A DNA stretch of 64,000 bases from Atriophallophorus winterbourni (lineage: Eukaryota > Platyhelminthes > Trematoda > Plagiorchiida > Microphallidae): assembly GCA_013407085.1 (NCBI GenBank), contig JACCGJ010009915.1, forward strand, positions 1 through 64,000. The letters are read 5' to 3'. The position numbers and the translations under genes are program-made. The notes below the pieces were generated by a model. The model had not been told where the DNA came from, did not search any database, and was given only the letters and a program-made list of their open reading frames with translations. Positions 46,790 through 60,032 of the stretch are shown piece by piece (the stretch's first letter is position 1; each line of letters begins with the position of its first letter).

Positions 46790-47160
46790 AGTGACTGGTG
46801 TTTTGTCATAAAACCATGAAAACCTTTTTTTTAGTGAAACGTAGGAAAACAATCCATGATATTGCTCCAACAGGTTTTGGTTGAGCTTTAGCTGTTGGTG
46901 TGAATATTGTAATGTAATAATATATATATATATATATATGCAGTAATCTAAAATAAAATGTTCTTGTTCATAATTTTTCGGATGACAATTTTGTGATGAA
47001 ACCAAGAGAACATATTTGATAGTGATACGTAGGAAAAAATCCATGATAACGCACGGATAGGTGGTGCTGGAATGTAATTGCAATGTAATTATATATATAT
47101 ATATATATATATGCATTATTCTTAGATTAAAACTTCTTGTTCATAATTTTTCAGATGATA
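46790..47160. repeat. two 187-bp subrepeats each with a TA microsatellite
   Basis: AATCCATGAT occurs at 46851 and 47038. Each unit ends with TAATATATATATATATATGC or similar, then CTTGTTCATAATTTTTC. The same pair is at 50420-50790 and related units lie at 31500, 39520 and 62560-64000. Confidence 0.82.
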
Positions 47161-47339
47161 ATTAACATTATATTCGTTTCAAATGTTTCATCAAAACGTT
47201 TCACTTACTATTCGGCGCGGTACATTTAATCTTAACCGATTGGTTTAGACAGGCTTAAATATTAATATATTGCAGTTGCTACAAATTCATGTGAGATTTC
47301 TTGATCGAATATTCTACTAAATTCAAAACAGATGACTTT

Positions 47340-47712
47340 AGTCATCCATAAGCGCCTTGCGTGCTTGACCACAAATCACAATGTGATTCTGTGTTTGAAC
47401 ATCGTGATTCGTTGTACGGATCCTATGCAACAGTGGCATTTAAGTATCACTTGTTCACCGTTTATCCAGTGTTTCAAGGCTCGCTGAAGCTAATCTTATA
47501 GTCTCTACCTGATAAAGACAAACAGCCAGAAACCCGTATCGGATTGTAATTTCGGGGGATGTGAGCAACACATAACATTGGTCATCCATAAGTGCCTTGA
47601 GCGCTTGACCACGAATCATTATGTGATTCTGTGTTTGAACATCGTGGTTCGTTGTACGGTTCGTTGAACCTGTTTGGCGTTGCTCGCCGAAGATCAGTGC
47701 TTGTACCAATAG
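47340..47712. repeat. 240-bp tandem repeat with hammerhead-like motif, 1.5 units
   Basis: TCCATAAG occurs at 47345 and 47585. The core reads CTGATAAAGACAAACAGCCA then GAAACCCGTATC, so it is decayed. Confidence 0.8.
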
Positions 47713-48337
47713 TGTACCTCATGAAAGTTACTGATTTGTCTATAAAAAAATGACAGTAAGATTGTTTTGTTTGCCGAAGGTATGAATATATGATGTCTTT
47801 TCAACAATGTCGAGGACATTTTTCTTGCTACCAAACAACTTGATTTCATTGTACGAATAGACATCCGAATTTAACATGCCTTTGAAAACGCATCAATCTA
47901 AGACCACGCAGATTGGCAGCGGTCTTGGCTTTTCTTACCCATACCAACTTGGAGACCGATTCACGAATTCACAGCAAGAGAAACGTAATTGATGTCACGA
48001 TTTGTTGTGATTTGGAAAATGGTCTTTAAAGGGAAAGCGTGTGTAAAAGCTGCTATTTAAGTTAGGCGGATATCAGGTAATTTATTCCCGGTTTTTTGCC
48101 TCTTATGATAAACACCTTAAAAATCTGGTTCTAGACAATCCTGCCAAAGGGTATGCACAATGATTCTATAATGATATTTTTATTCAGGTATATCTGATAA
48201 TATATAGCATAAAAGCTGTTCCATGGTTTTAAGAATACACAATATGTCTAGCAACTTATACGTCTGGCTCTGCGGCCGCTTACTCCCGTTGGATAATGTA
48301 TTCTTGACAAAAACATTATAGCATGCTTTATATACCC

Positions 48338-51300
48338 CAGTAATCTTGTTCAACTGTCTCCACCTGTGACGGCAAACAGCCAGAAACCGGTAGTGGTGTG
48401 AAAGGGATGGGGATGTGAGCAACACATTAATTTGACATTATATTTACTACAAATGTTTCACCAAACGTTTCACGAAAATTTCGGCGCAGGAAAATTAATC
48501 GTTTGCGATTTGTGCAGGCATGCTTAAATGTTGTTATATTGCAATCGCGGCAAAAGAAAATTCTAAGTATTCAATTTTGATAGGTATAAACAGCTCAATT
48601 TCTGTCGAAGTTATGCTTCTGTAAAATTGGTAAAATTGATGTTGCTTTTATTGCCTAAAATCTGAAAAGACATTACGACCAAAATATTCCATTCAACTTA
48701 AAATCATCATATTTTATATTTCCAGAATATATTTCTAATTTACAAGATAGTAACTAATTTATAAAATGCAAATCAGGAGATGCGTAAACGAAATCATTTT
48801 CAATCAGGGAGTCAAATGTTTTTAGTATCATAAAAATGGACTTTTTATTGCACTTTATTTGAAGAGATCAACATTTTGGAATATAACAGATGCTAGTCTG
48901 CTACGGGTAAATTGTATGATTCTGAATAAACATGACAGTTTTTATCAGCGCGAGATTTGGCAGAAACTATGCAGTCTTCTCATACATAAATTATTACCGT
49001 ATTAGAATTTCGAATCTGATCAATTCTTCATTTTTGCATATATACATATATGTTTATATATTTGCAATTGACACTATCTCAAAATGTGAATTTCAATTAT
49101 ACTCAAACAACTGGCCGTGTGCGCGTTGTGTGTTTGACGGAACAAAATGCACAACTATATTAGGGAATTTGGTCCGGTGGTTTCAACGAGTCCACTAGTT
49201 TATGAATAAATAGGTTGAACAGGTTCGTAGTAACAAAAGTATCCGAAACTGGAGTTTATTCTCAAACGTTGTTTAATAATTCTAATAGTAATTCCAACGC
49301 CAGTTGATTGTGCACAGCACAGATCCAGCTGTGCAGTTTAGATGTTGACCTTCTTCTTCGGTCGGACCGCTTCGACTTTCAAAACTCTTATTAAATTGTT
49401 TTTTCTTGTAAGTGATTAACATTGCTGCATCATTGTTGTATAATATTTGAATATTCTAAATATTTTTTGAAATTCTAGAATAATTAATAATATTACGTTA
49501 GTATAAACCTTATCGATAACGCACCTCGAGATCTTGGTGGAGCTATAGTGGTTTGTCAAAGAAAATCACCGTTGAAATAAGGTGGGTTTGCACAATTGTG
49601 TTTCTATTTTTTGAAACATTTCTGCGTCTATGCTTAACGCAAATGCATGTGAAAGTCACGTTTTGCTGATAAACGATTTTCTGATTCAAATTGTGTTACT
49701 AATGTAGTAAGAACTTTGTAATCATTATATACACCGATATGAAAATATGCATATATATAACAGCGGCAGATTCTATGTTGTGATTATTTAAATAATGAAA
49801 TGTTTTATTATGTCATTCTCGTCGTTACGTTTATCTTTTTATTGGTAAGATGTAAATTTTGTGGAAAATTAATGTTAAAATTTGGAATTCTCATTGCATT
49901 ATTATTAAACTCAAAGTTCTTCTTTATAATTTTTAGGATGATAATTGACTTCTTATTGGTTTCAAATGTTTCATCAAAACGTTTCACGAAATATTCCACG
50001 CGGTACATTTAATCTTAACCAATTTGTTTAGACAGGCTGGAATATTAATATATTGCAGTCGCTGCAAATTCATGTGGGATTTCTTGATCGGATATTCTGC
50101 TGAATTCACAACGCAACCTGAAAGATATATTGTTAAACAAATCATTTTTAGGATTTCAGTTTTGATTGATATACGAAACTCTGAAAGCTCAATTTCTCGC
50201 GAATTGTTTTCACTAAAATTGTTATGAATAATGTTGATTTTAATGCTTAAAATCTTCAAACAATACGAGCTAAATTATTCTATTTAATTTCAAATCATCA
50301 CATATTATTTTTTTCAAATATGAAACTAATTTAAACAATGGAAACAACTTTACAAAAAAAGCAAATTATGACAAGCGTAAATGAAATCATTTTCGATTGA
50401 GGGTATATATATATGTTATAAAGTGACTGGTGTTTTGTCATAAAACCATGAAAACCTTTTTTTTAGTGAAACGTAGGAAAACAATCCATGATATTGCTCC
50501 AACAGGTTTTGGTTGAGCTTTAGCTGTTGGTGTGAATATTGTAATGTAATAATATATATATATATATATATGCAGTAATCTAAAATAAAATGTTCTTGTT
50601 CATAATTTTTCGGATGACAATTTTGTGATGAAACCAAGAGAACATATTTGATAGTGATACGTAGGAAAAAATCCATGATAACGCACGGATAGGTGGTGCT
50701 GGAATGTAATTGCAATGTAATTATATATATATATATATATATATGCATTATTCTTAGATTAAAACTTCTTGTTCATAATTTTTCAGATGATAATTAACAT
50801 TATATTCGTTTCAAATGTTTCATCAAAACGTTTCACTTACTATTCGGCGCGGTACATTTAATCTTAACCGATTGGTTTAGACAGGCTTAAATATTAATAT
50901 ATTGCAGTTGCTACAAATTCATGTGAGATTTCTTGATCGAATATTCTACTAAATTCAAAACAGATGACTTTAGTCATCCATAAGCGCCTTGCGTGCTTGA
51001 CCACAAATCACAATGTGATTCTGTGTTTGAACATCGTGATTCGTTGTACGGACCCTATGCAACAGTGGCATTTAAGTATCACTTGTTCACCGTTTATCCA
51101 GTGTTTCAAGGCTCGCTGAAGCTAATCTTATAGTCTCTACCTGATAAAGACAAACAGCCAGAAACCGGTATCGGAATGTAATTTCGGGGATGTGAGCAAC
51201 ACATAACATTGGTCATCCATAAGTGCCTTGAGCGCTTGACCACGAATCATTATGTGATTCTGTGTTTGAACATCGTGGTTCGTTGTACGGTTCGTTGAAC

Positions 51301-51968
51301 CTGTTTGGCATTGCTCGCCGAAGATCAGTGCTTGTACCAATAGTGTACCTCATGAAATTTATTGATTTGTCTATAAAAATGACAGTTAGATTGTTTTGTT
51401 TGCCGAAGGTTTGAATATATCATGTCTTATCAACAATGTCGAGGACATTTTTCTTGCTACCAAACAACTTGATTTCATTGTACGAATAGACATCCGAATT
51501 TAACATGCCTTTGAAAACGCATCAATCTAAGACCACGCAGATTGGCAGCGGTCTTGGCTTTTCTTACCCATACCAACTTGAAGACCGAATCCACGAATTC
51601 ACAGCAAAAGCAACGTAATTGATGTCACGATTTGTTGTGATTTGGAAAATGGTCTTTAGAGGGAAAGCGTGTGTAAAAGCTTCTATTTAAGTTAGGCTGA
51701 TATCAGGTAATTTTTTCCCGGTTTTTTGCCTCTTATGATAAACACATTGAAAAATCTGGTTCTAGACAATCCTGCCAAAGGGTATGCACAATGATTCTAT
51801 AATGATATTTTTATTCAGGTCTATGTGATAATAAATAGCATAAAAGCTGTTCCATGGTTTTGAAAATACACAATATGTCTAGCAACTTATACGTCTGGCT
51901 CTGCGGCCGCTTACTCCCGTTTGATAATGTATTCCTGACACAAACATTATAGCATGCTTGATATACCC
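48338..51968. repeat. HOR-II unit, tandem duplicate copy 2 (3.63 kb)
   Basis: Same order as 44714-48337. The joint at 48338-48340 is CAG, which is present at both parental ends (GCAGCAG|TAATC at 44714 and CCCCAG|ACAAACG at 51971), so a 3-bp microhomology marks the duplication junction. The middle (about 46000-47340 versus 49630-50970) looks almost identical, while the ends carry scattered differences. Confidence 0.88.
50972..51345. repeat. 240-bp tandem repeat with hammerhead-like motif, 1.5 units
   Basis: Counterpart of 47340-47712 with one base missing in the first unit (GGGGATG for GGGGGATG), giving a 239-bp spacing. The core is CTGATAAAGACAAACAGCCA then GAAACCGGTATCGG. Confidence 0.8.
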
Positions 51969-52465
51969 CAGACAAACGTTACTTAAGCAGGTTAATTTGT
52001 TGGCTGCGTACGTATTTTGACTAGAATGTTAAGCTTGAGCAATAATTTTGAACCATCATGATGATGGGGTCTACTCATTATATACATTTGCATGAGTAAT
52101 GTTGTTCAATTATAGGCGATGTGTTCAGTTTGAATTTTAACTTCACCATGGGTTTTCCATTCACGACTAAAATGACTAATTGTATGAGATATGGAAGAAT
52201 GTTTGTGTTGTTTGTGTAATCAAAGGATGTTATTCCTCTAAATCTTCACGGTCATTGTTTCCATCGGTTAATATTAATCGGAAATCCGGTTACCTGATAG
52301 CCAATCTCTGTTTTTTTATTTTTCATTTCGTTATAGATACTGTAAAAAGTTCATTATATATTGAAAATACTTTATTGACTTTCTTACCGCCAGTTTGTCC
52401 AAAATTCATATATTCATTATTTTTCACTTGAATTGTAAATAAAATTTAGTTATACATAACATATA
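51969..52465. repeat. module G, copy 2
   Basis: It matches 32806-33294 and includes TTAAGCTTGAGCAATAATTT and CCATCATGATGATGGGGTC. Confidence 0.75.
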
Positions 52466-53142
52466 ACTTTTATGAACAGCGCAATTTCGGTGCTTGAGAA
52501 GCACAGGTTAGAAAAATGCAAATGGAGATTGTTTCACAAATACTCATTTACACGCATTTACATCACTCAAGCAGACATTCCACGACCGGTTTCTCACTCG
52601 ATGCCCTCATCCGTTAGAAGAAGTTTCATCAGAAACCGCTCATACATCAGTTGCTTCATATGCTTCATTTTTCAGATACATTATAACGAAATATTATAGT
52701 ATATTAATGTGGAAATAATAGCGGTAATGTGTATATTTTCTAAATTATACCAGATCGATTCTGATGTTTCACAGGTTTAAATTTAGAAAGCAAAGCAAGT
52801 ATATTTTGCAAAATGTTAATTAATAACAGATGAAACATAAGACAGTTAGAGGAACGAATGTTAATCTATATCAAGTTTATATCAAGCACACAATTTATCA
52901 GGTAACTTAGCAATTCAGGAAAACAGCCGTTATTGCAATACTGTGAATATATACATTCCTACACGAAACAATCCTAAACTTACCATATATATATTGCACT
53001 TCGAATTCTAAGCATTTGGTTCTTTTTATGATTTTTACGAATACCATTTTTAGATCCATACTACTAAAAATAAATATGTCCAACTATTTTGCAGTAAATC
53101 TCATAATCTATATCCGGATACAGACGATTGGATTCTCCCGAA
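52466..53142. repeat. HOR-I module X, copy ending in a CR1 junction
   Basis: It matches 33295-33970. After GATTCTCCCGAA it passes straight into CR1 3' sequence instead of continuing to the RTE remnant. Confidence 0.78.
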
Positions 53143-53850
53143 TTGCATTATTCCCCACCTTCTTTTCGCATCTTCTATGATTTTTACCGGCCTCTAGGAA
53201 AAGGATTTTACGATTATCTGAAGATGCATTAAGCTCATCTCAAGATTCAGTTGTGCTCCGCTGATGACATTCAAGACACTATTGTCAATCGTCATTTTCG
53301 TGAATGCAGCAGGTTGATCGCGAACATTTCTACTGAAAGTTTACATTCATTGAACAAAAGCCTTGTTTCTTGCAGATGTTTTTCCTCCCCCCAAAGCCGG
53401 TACGTTATTCCCTATTCAAATACGTATAAATTTAGAAATTCTTTTATCCCATACTTGGCCCGATTTAGGGTTCAGCAACCAAAAGCTGTTACAGAGTTGA
53501 AAGAACGCTGAACAATTTTCTAATGATGCCACGATATCCCAGTTATTTTTCGAGTTAATTTTTCAAATTCCCCTAATATTTGTCTAGCCCATGGTAACCT
53601 GACTCTATTTTAGCCCAAGTATCACTTCATTGTGTGGCACTTCATAGATATTTTATTTCATTTGCATTATATAAAGAACCTAATTTTTTTTTCCCGTAAC
53701 ATTTGTCTAGCCCGTGGTAACCTGACACTTCATTGGTCTAAGTATTATTTCTTTGTGCGCACGCTATACGTATTTTTTATTGGTATTATGTGGAGGAATT
53801 AATCTATTGCTGAAAATTCGTGAACACTAATAAAGTCATTCTTCTTCTTT
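53143..53850 (+). pseudogene. CR1-like element, 3' end only, copy 4
   Basis: It begins TTGCATTATTCCCCACCTTC. The frame at 53251-53511 reads ADDIQDTIVNRHFRECSRLI, ANISTESLHSLNKSLVSC and SRYVIPYSNTYKFRNSF up to AVTELKER, the C-terminal tail of CR1 ORF2. It ends one residue early at TGA. The 3' UTR with its duplicated ATTTGTCTAGCCC block and AATAAAGTCATTC end follows. Confidence 0.87.
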
Positions 53851-55030
53851 TTATCATGCATATATTTTTCAATATACGCTCAATTCATTCCAGACTACAG
53901 ACTTCTGAAACTGGTATCTTAGACAAGAGTGTCATGAGTCGAATCTATTGTGCTGGTTTTAAATGCTTCAGAATTTTTTAACTGATGCACCAAATAGATT
54001 TGGCTGAAAATGATTTTGCTGTTTCATAATAAGTTTTGTAAATAACTTTGTAGTTTAGGTTTCCAGATTCCATCTATTATAGGTAAATTCGTCGTCACTC
54101 ATTGACACATAATTTGAACTATTTCCTGCCAATGCTCCTGAGATCGTGCTTATGTATATTCAACTAGACGAAAAACGTCATTTGTGAAACGGAACTTCAT
54201 GATGCTGTCTATATTTACGAGTTGAGTATGGCAATTAACAAAACGTTCGGTTCTCGAGAAGCACAGGTTAAAAAAATGCAAATAGAGATTGTTACACAAA
54301 TACTCATTTTCACGCATTTACATCACTCAAGCAAACATTCCACGACCGGTTTCTTGCTCAATACTCTAATTCGTTAGGGGCAGTTTGATCAGAAACCGCT
54401 CATACTTTAGTTGCTTCATATGCATCATTTTTCAGATACATTATTGCGAAATATTATAGTATGTTAATGTGGAAATAATAGCGTTAATGTGTATATTTTC
54501 TAAATTATACCAGATCGAATTTGTTGTATCACAGATTTAAATTTAGAAAGCAAAGCAAGTATATTTTGCAAAATGTTAATTAACAACAGATGAAACATAA
54601 GAAATTTAGAGGAACCAATGTTAGTTTATATCAAGTTTAAATTCGGAAGCACACAATTTATCAGGTAACTTAGCAATTCAGAAAAACAGCCGTTTTTGCA
54701 ATACTGTGAATATATACACTCTTACACGAAAGCTATTGCTCAAACAATCCTAAACATACCACTTCAATTTTCTCTAATATAACGAGCTTGTTTCAATCTT
54801 CATCTTTTTCTATATATTTTACTTCGAATTCTAAGCATCTGGTTTTTTTTAATGATTTTTACGAATAGCATTTTTAGATCCATACTACTAATAATAAATA
54901 TGTCCAACTATTTTGCAGTAACTCTCATATTCTATAGCCGGATACATACGATTGGATTCTCCCGAAATCATGATAGATTAGCTTTCTAATGATGCTTTGC
55001 AATCCATAAAAAACATAAAGTTTTTACATC
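53851..55030. repeat. HOR-I module X, full copy
   Basis: It matches 11213-12379 (ATATTTTTCAATATACGCTC to ATCTAAAAATTCGC). Confidence 0.78.
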
Positions 55031-55186
55031 TAAAAATTCGCTTATCAATCTCCGTTTCTAGCGAGAGGTTATCCGCAATGGTTGAACCAAGTTATGCGAA
55101 ACGATATACCAGTTTAAGCTGACAGTTTCTAACAGTGATGACTGGAGGCGATGAAGTCCCTTGTCCAAGGACTTTGGTCTTACCAA
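55031..55186 (-). pseudogene. RTE-like RT tail fragment, minus strand
   Basis: It matches the lower part of 23848-24130 (KVLGQGT..PPVITVRNCQLK and the following YLG region on the minus strand) and is cut after GGACTTTGGTCTTACC. Confidence 0.75.
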
Positions 55187-55328
55187 GTGGCATACAAGCA
55201 TACTTTTGTTTACAACTTTACCACTGTTTCAAAGCTCACTGAACCTGATCTTACTGTCTCCATCTGACGACGGCAAACAGCCAGAAACCGATAGTGTTGT
55301 GTAAGGGATGGGGATGTGAGCAACACAT
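55187..55328 (+). repeat. hammerhead-type repeat monomer, decayed
   Basis: It holds GTGGCATACAAGCATAC, ACCACTGTTTCAAAGCTCAC and a motif at 55260-55297 with CTGACGA (55264-55270), GGC-AAACA-GCC and GAAA, but stem III is ACCGAT and stem I is CCAT/GTGT. It ends GATGTGAGCAACACATT. Confidence 0.65.
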
Positions 55329-55974
55329 TTCTATAAACATATAAAGTTTTTACGTCGAAATATGTTTAGCATAATTAGCATAAATTGAATTGCTGACAGT
55401 CGCTTTCCTCTCATGAATTATTTTATTGAAATTGTATACTGAATTTATCCAATACATAAAATTTCATCGCAGTTTCACATTTCAAATATTAGTCGATCTG
55501 CTGATAATTTTTGTGTATTATATATGATTCTAGAAATAATGCTTGATATTTATCGTTTTTATGCCAGTGGCAAGTTGATTGATGAACCGTGAATTTTTTG
55601 ACATTTTTCATGATTGCATTTCAAATATAACTTTGAAAATGCTTGTATTTCCAACATAAAGTTGAATAAAGAAGGTAAACATTTTTAACACCAATCAATC
55701 CGTTCATGTATTTGCAGCAGTAATGTTGTTCAACTGTAGGCGATGAACTTAGTTTGTATTTTATATTTACCATGACGTTTTCTTTCAAGACGCAATTGAC
55801 TGATTATCTTAGGTATGCAAGACGTTTGGTGGTATCCAAGTAATCAAAAACTTCAGGTGCAAACTTAAGAACCGGGTGACAGTTGAGCAGTAAATTTGGA
55901 GAGCTCGATCTATCTTTCCATCAATTGAAGTTAGTCGGCAATCTTTTCACCTGATAGTCAATCTTTGGGAGCTG
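55329..55974. repeat. diverged module A and flank, copy of 28190-28735
   Basis: It begins CTATAAACATATAAAGTTTT and continues with GTATACTGAATTTATCCAAT. It shows the uninterrupted sequence to the left of the point where the ribozyme array ends at 28176. Confidence 0.75.
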
Positions 55975-58900
55975 TTTAAACTTTATTTATTTCAATATAC
56001 ATACAGTGAAACGTTCATGTGATCGCAGTTTTTCGTAGCAATTTTTTCCGTTTTTTAACCATTGTAATTTCAACCAATCACAAAAATGTTTTAGGTATTA
56101 AATAAACTATGAAAAATGCGTAATTTTCGCATGCATATGAGAATTTGAAAAAATATTATTGTGGTTCTACTGAAACGAGCAACAAGAACGCTGTAAGGCT
56201 GCAATCCACAATGCACAATTTTGTTGCAGTTTTTGAAACATTTCTGCGTCTATGCTCAACGCAAATGCATGTGAATATCAGGTTTTTCTGATTAAAAATT
56301 GTGGTAGAAATGTAGTAAGAATGTTGTACTCATTAATACACAGATATAAAATATGCACATATATATATATATTTATATATAACAGCGGCAGATTCTATGT
56401 TGTGATTTATTTGAATAATGAAATGTTTTATTTTAGTAACGTCAACATTTTCCTGAATACAGAATTTAAATGATTTTTCTTCATATGAAACTTAAAAAAT
56501 ATTTATCCGTGATACGATGGATATCAATGATTGCTAACGTACCTCTTCTTGATGATGGTGGAGATGTATTAGCTGGTTTGTGATATTTCAAATAATGAAA
56601 TGTTATATGAAATGAAATATGTCTTCACTTTTATCTTTTCAAGGGTGAGAATTAATTTTTATATAATATATTAGGAAAATTAGAATCCTCAGTACTTGCA
56701 TTATTAAAGGATTTAAAGATCTTGTTCATAGTTTTCTGGATGATAATTGACATTATATCTGTTACAAATGTTTCATCAAACGTTTCACGAAAATTTCAGC
56801 GCAGGAAAATTAATCGTATGCGATTTGTGCAGGCATGCTTAAATGCTATTATATTGCAATCGCAGGCACAGAAAATTCTAAGTATTCAATTTTGTTGGGT
56901 ATAAACATCTCTGACAGCTCAATTTCTGTCGAAGTTATGCTTCTGTAAATTTGGTAAAATTAATGTTGCTTTTAATGCCTAAAATTTGAAATGACATTAC
57001 GACCAAAATATTCCATTCAACTTCAAATCATCATATTTTATATTTCCAGAATACATTTCTAATTTACAAGATAGTAACTAATTTATAAAATGCAAATCAG
57101 GAGATTCGTAAACGAAGTCAATTTCAATCAGGGAGTCAAATGTTTTTAGTATCATAAAAAATGGAATTTTTATTGCACTTTAGTTGAAGAGATCAACATT
57201 TTGGATCCAACAGATGGTAGTCTGCTACGGGTAAATTGTAAGATTCTGAATAAACATGACAGTTTTTTATCAGCGCGAGATTTGGCAGAAACTATGCAGT
57301 CTTCTCATACATAAATTACTACTGTATTAGAATTTCGAATCTGATCAATTCTTCATTTTTGCATATATACATATATGTTTATATATTTGCAATTGACACT
57401 ATCTCAAAATGTGAATTTCAATTATACTCAAACAACTGGCCGTGTGCGCGTTGTGTGTTTGACGAAACAAAATGCACAACTATATTAGGGAATTTGGTCC
57501 GGTGGTTTCAACGAGTCCACTAGTTTATGAATAAATGGGTTGAACGGGTTCGTGTTTGAACTTTATTTATTTCAATATACATACAGTGAAACGTTCATGT
57601 GATCGCAGTTTTCCGTAGCAATTTTTTCCGTATTTTAAACATACACACTCATTGTAATTTCAACCAATCACAAAAATGTTTTAGGTGTTAAATAAACTAT
57701 GAAAAATGCGTAATTTTCGCATGAATATGAGAATTTGTATAAATATTATTGTGGTTCTACTGAAACGAGCAACAAGAACGCTGTAAGGCTGCAATCCACA
57801 ATGCACAATTTTGTTGCAGTTTTTGAAACATTTTTGCGTCTATGCTCAACGCAAATGCATGTGAATATCAGGTTTTTCTGATTAAAAATTGTGGTAGAAA
57901 TGTAGTAAGAATGTTGAAATCATTAATACACAGATATAAAATATGTATATATATATTTATATATAACAGCGGCAGATTCTATGTTGTGATTTATTTGAAT
58001 AATGAAATGTTTTATTTTAGTAACGTCAACATTTTCCTGAATACAGAATATAAATGTTTTTTCTTCATATGAAACTTAAAAAATATTTATCAGTGATACG
58101 ATGGATATCAATGATTGTTAACGTACCTCTTCTTAATGATGGTGTAGATGTATGAGCTGGTTTGTGATATTTCAAATAATGAAATGTTATATGAAATGAA
58201 ATATGTCTTCACTTTTATCTTTTCAAGGGTGAGAATTGATTTTTATATAATATATTAGGAAAATTAGAATCCTCATTACTTGCATTATTAAAGGATTTAA
58301 AGATCTTGTTCATAGTTTTCTGGATGATAATTGACATTATATCTGTTACAAATGTTTCATCAAACGTTTCACGAAAATTTCGGCGCAGGAAAATTAATCG
58401 TTCACGATTTTTTCAGGCATGCTTAAATGCTATTATATTGCAATCGCAGGCACAGAAAATTCTAAGTATTTAATTTTGTTGGGTATAAACATCTCTGACA
58501 GCTCAATTTCTGTCGAAGTTATGCTTCTGTAAATTTGGTAAAATTAATGTTGCTTTTAATGCCTAAAATCTGAAAAGACATTACGACCAAAATATTCCAT
58601 TCAACTTCAAATCATCATATTTTATATTTCCAGAATATATTTCTAATTTACAAGATAGTAACTAATTTATAAAATGCAAATCAGGAGATTCGTAAACGAA
58701 GTCAATTTCAATCAGGGAGTCAAATGTTTTTAGTATCATAAAAAATGGAATTTTTATTGCACTTTAGTTGAAGAGATCAACATTTTGGATCCAACAGATG
58801 CTAGTCTGCTACTGGTAAATTGTAAGATTCTGAATAAACATGACAGTTTTTTATCAGCGCGAGATTTGGCAGAAACTATGCAGTCTTCTAATACATAAAT

Positions 58901-59135
58901 TTTTACTGCATTAGAATTTCGAATCTGATCAATTCTTTATTTTTTGCATAAATACATATATGTTTATACATTTGCAATTGACATTATCTCATATTGTGAA
59001 TTTCAATTATACTCAAACAACTGGCCGTGTGCGCGTTGTGTGTTTGACGGAACAAAATGCACAACTATATTAGGGAATTTGGTCCGGTGGTTTCAACGAG
59101 TCCACTAGTTTATGAATAAATGGGTTGAACAGGTT
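55975..59135. repeat. tandem duplication, about 1.585 kb period
   Basis: ACTTTATTTATTTCAATATA occurs near 55980 and again near 57560, and the order of modules repeats to TTGAACAGGTTCG near 59135. The offset drifts from 1590 to 1585. Each copy contains the TA-rich block, D-type sequence and the GGCCGTGTGCGCGTTGTGTG block. No coding motif was recognised. Confidence 0.85.
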
Positions 59136-60032
59136 CGTAGTAACAAAAGTATCCGAAACTGGAGTTTATTCTCAAACGTTGTTTATTAATTCTAATAGTA
59201 ATGCCAACGTCAGTTGATTGTGCACAGCACAGATCCAGCTGTGCAGTTTAGTTGTTGACCTTCATATTCGGTCGAAATGGACCGCTTCGACTTTCAAAAC
59301 TCTTATTAAATTCTTTTTTTGTAAGTGATTAACATTGCTGCATCATTGTTGTATAATATTTGAATATTGTAAATATTTTTTGAAATTCCAGAATAATTAT
59401 TAATAATACGTTAGTATAAACCTTATCGATAACGCACCTCCAGGTATTGGTGGAGCTGTAGTGGTTTGTCAAAGAAAATCACCGTTGAAATAAGGTGGGT
59501 TTGCACAATTTTGTTGCTCTTTTTTGAATCATTCAAGCGTCTATGCTTAACGCAAATGCATGTGAAAGTCACGTTTTGCTGATAAACGATTTTCTGATTC
59601 AAATTGTATTACTAATGTAGTAAGAATATTGTAATCATTATATACACCGATATAAAAATATGCATATATATAACAGCGGCAGATTCTATGTTGTTATTTT
59701 TTTAAATGATGAAATGTTTTATTATGTCATTCTGGTCGTTACGTTTAGCTTTTTATTGATAAGATGTAAATTTTGTGGAAAATTAATGTTAAAATTTGGA
59801 ATTCTCAGTATTTGCATTATTATTAAATTTAAAGTTCTTCTTTATAATTTTTAGGATGATAATTGACTTCTTATCCGTTTGAAAGTTTCATCAAAACGTT
59901 CCACAAAATATTCGGCGCAGTACATTTAAGCTCAACCGATTGGTTTAGACAGGCTCAAATATTAATATATTGCAGTTGCTACAATTCATGTGAGATTTCT
60001 TGATCGAATATTCTACTAAATTCAAAACACAA
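59136..60032. repeat. HOR-II module E and D, copy of 36770-37660
   Basis: Near-identical to the earlier copy at an offset of 22374. Confidence 0.8.

Larger units (their letters stand above)
44714..48337. repeat. HOR-II unit, tandem duplicate copy 1 (3.62 kb)
   Basis: It runs from CAGTAATCTTGTTCA through D, E, D, two TA-bearing 187-bp subrepeats, D, the 240-bp hammerhead repeat and module F, ending ATATACCC. The next base pairs restart the same order. Copy 2 follows at an offset of 3623-3632. A decayed hammerhead (44736-44772) has lost core bases (CTGTGACGGC for CTGACGACGGC). Confidence 0.88.
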
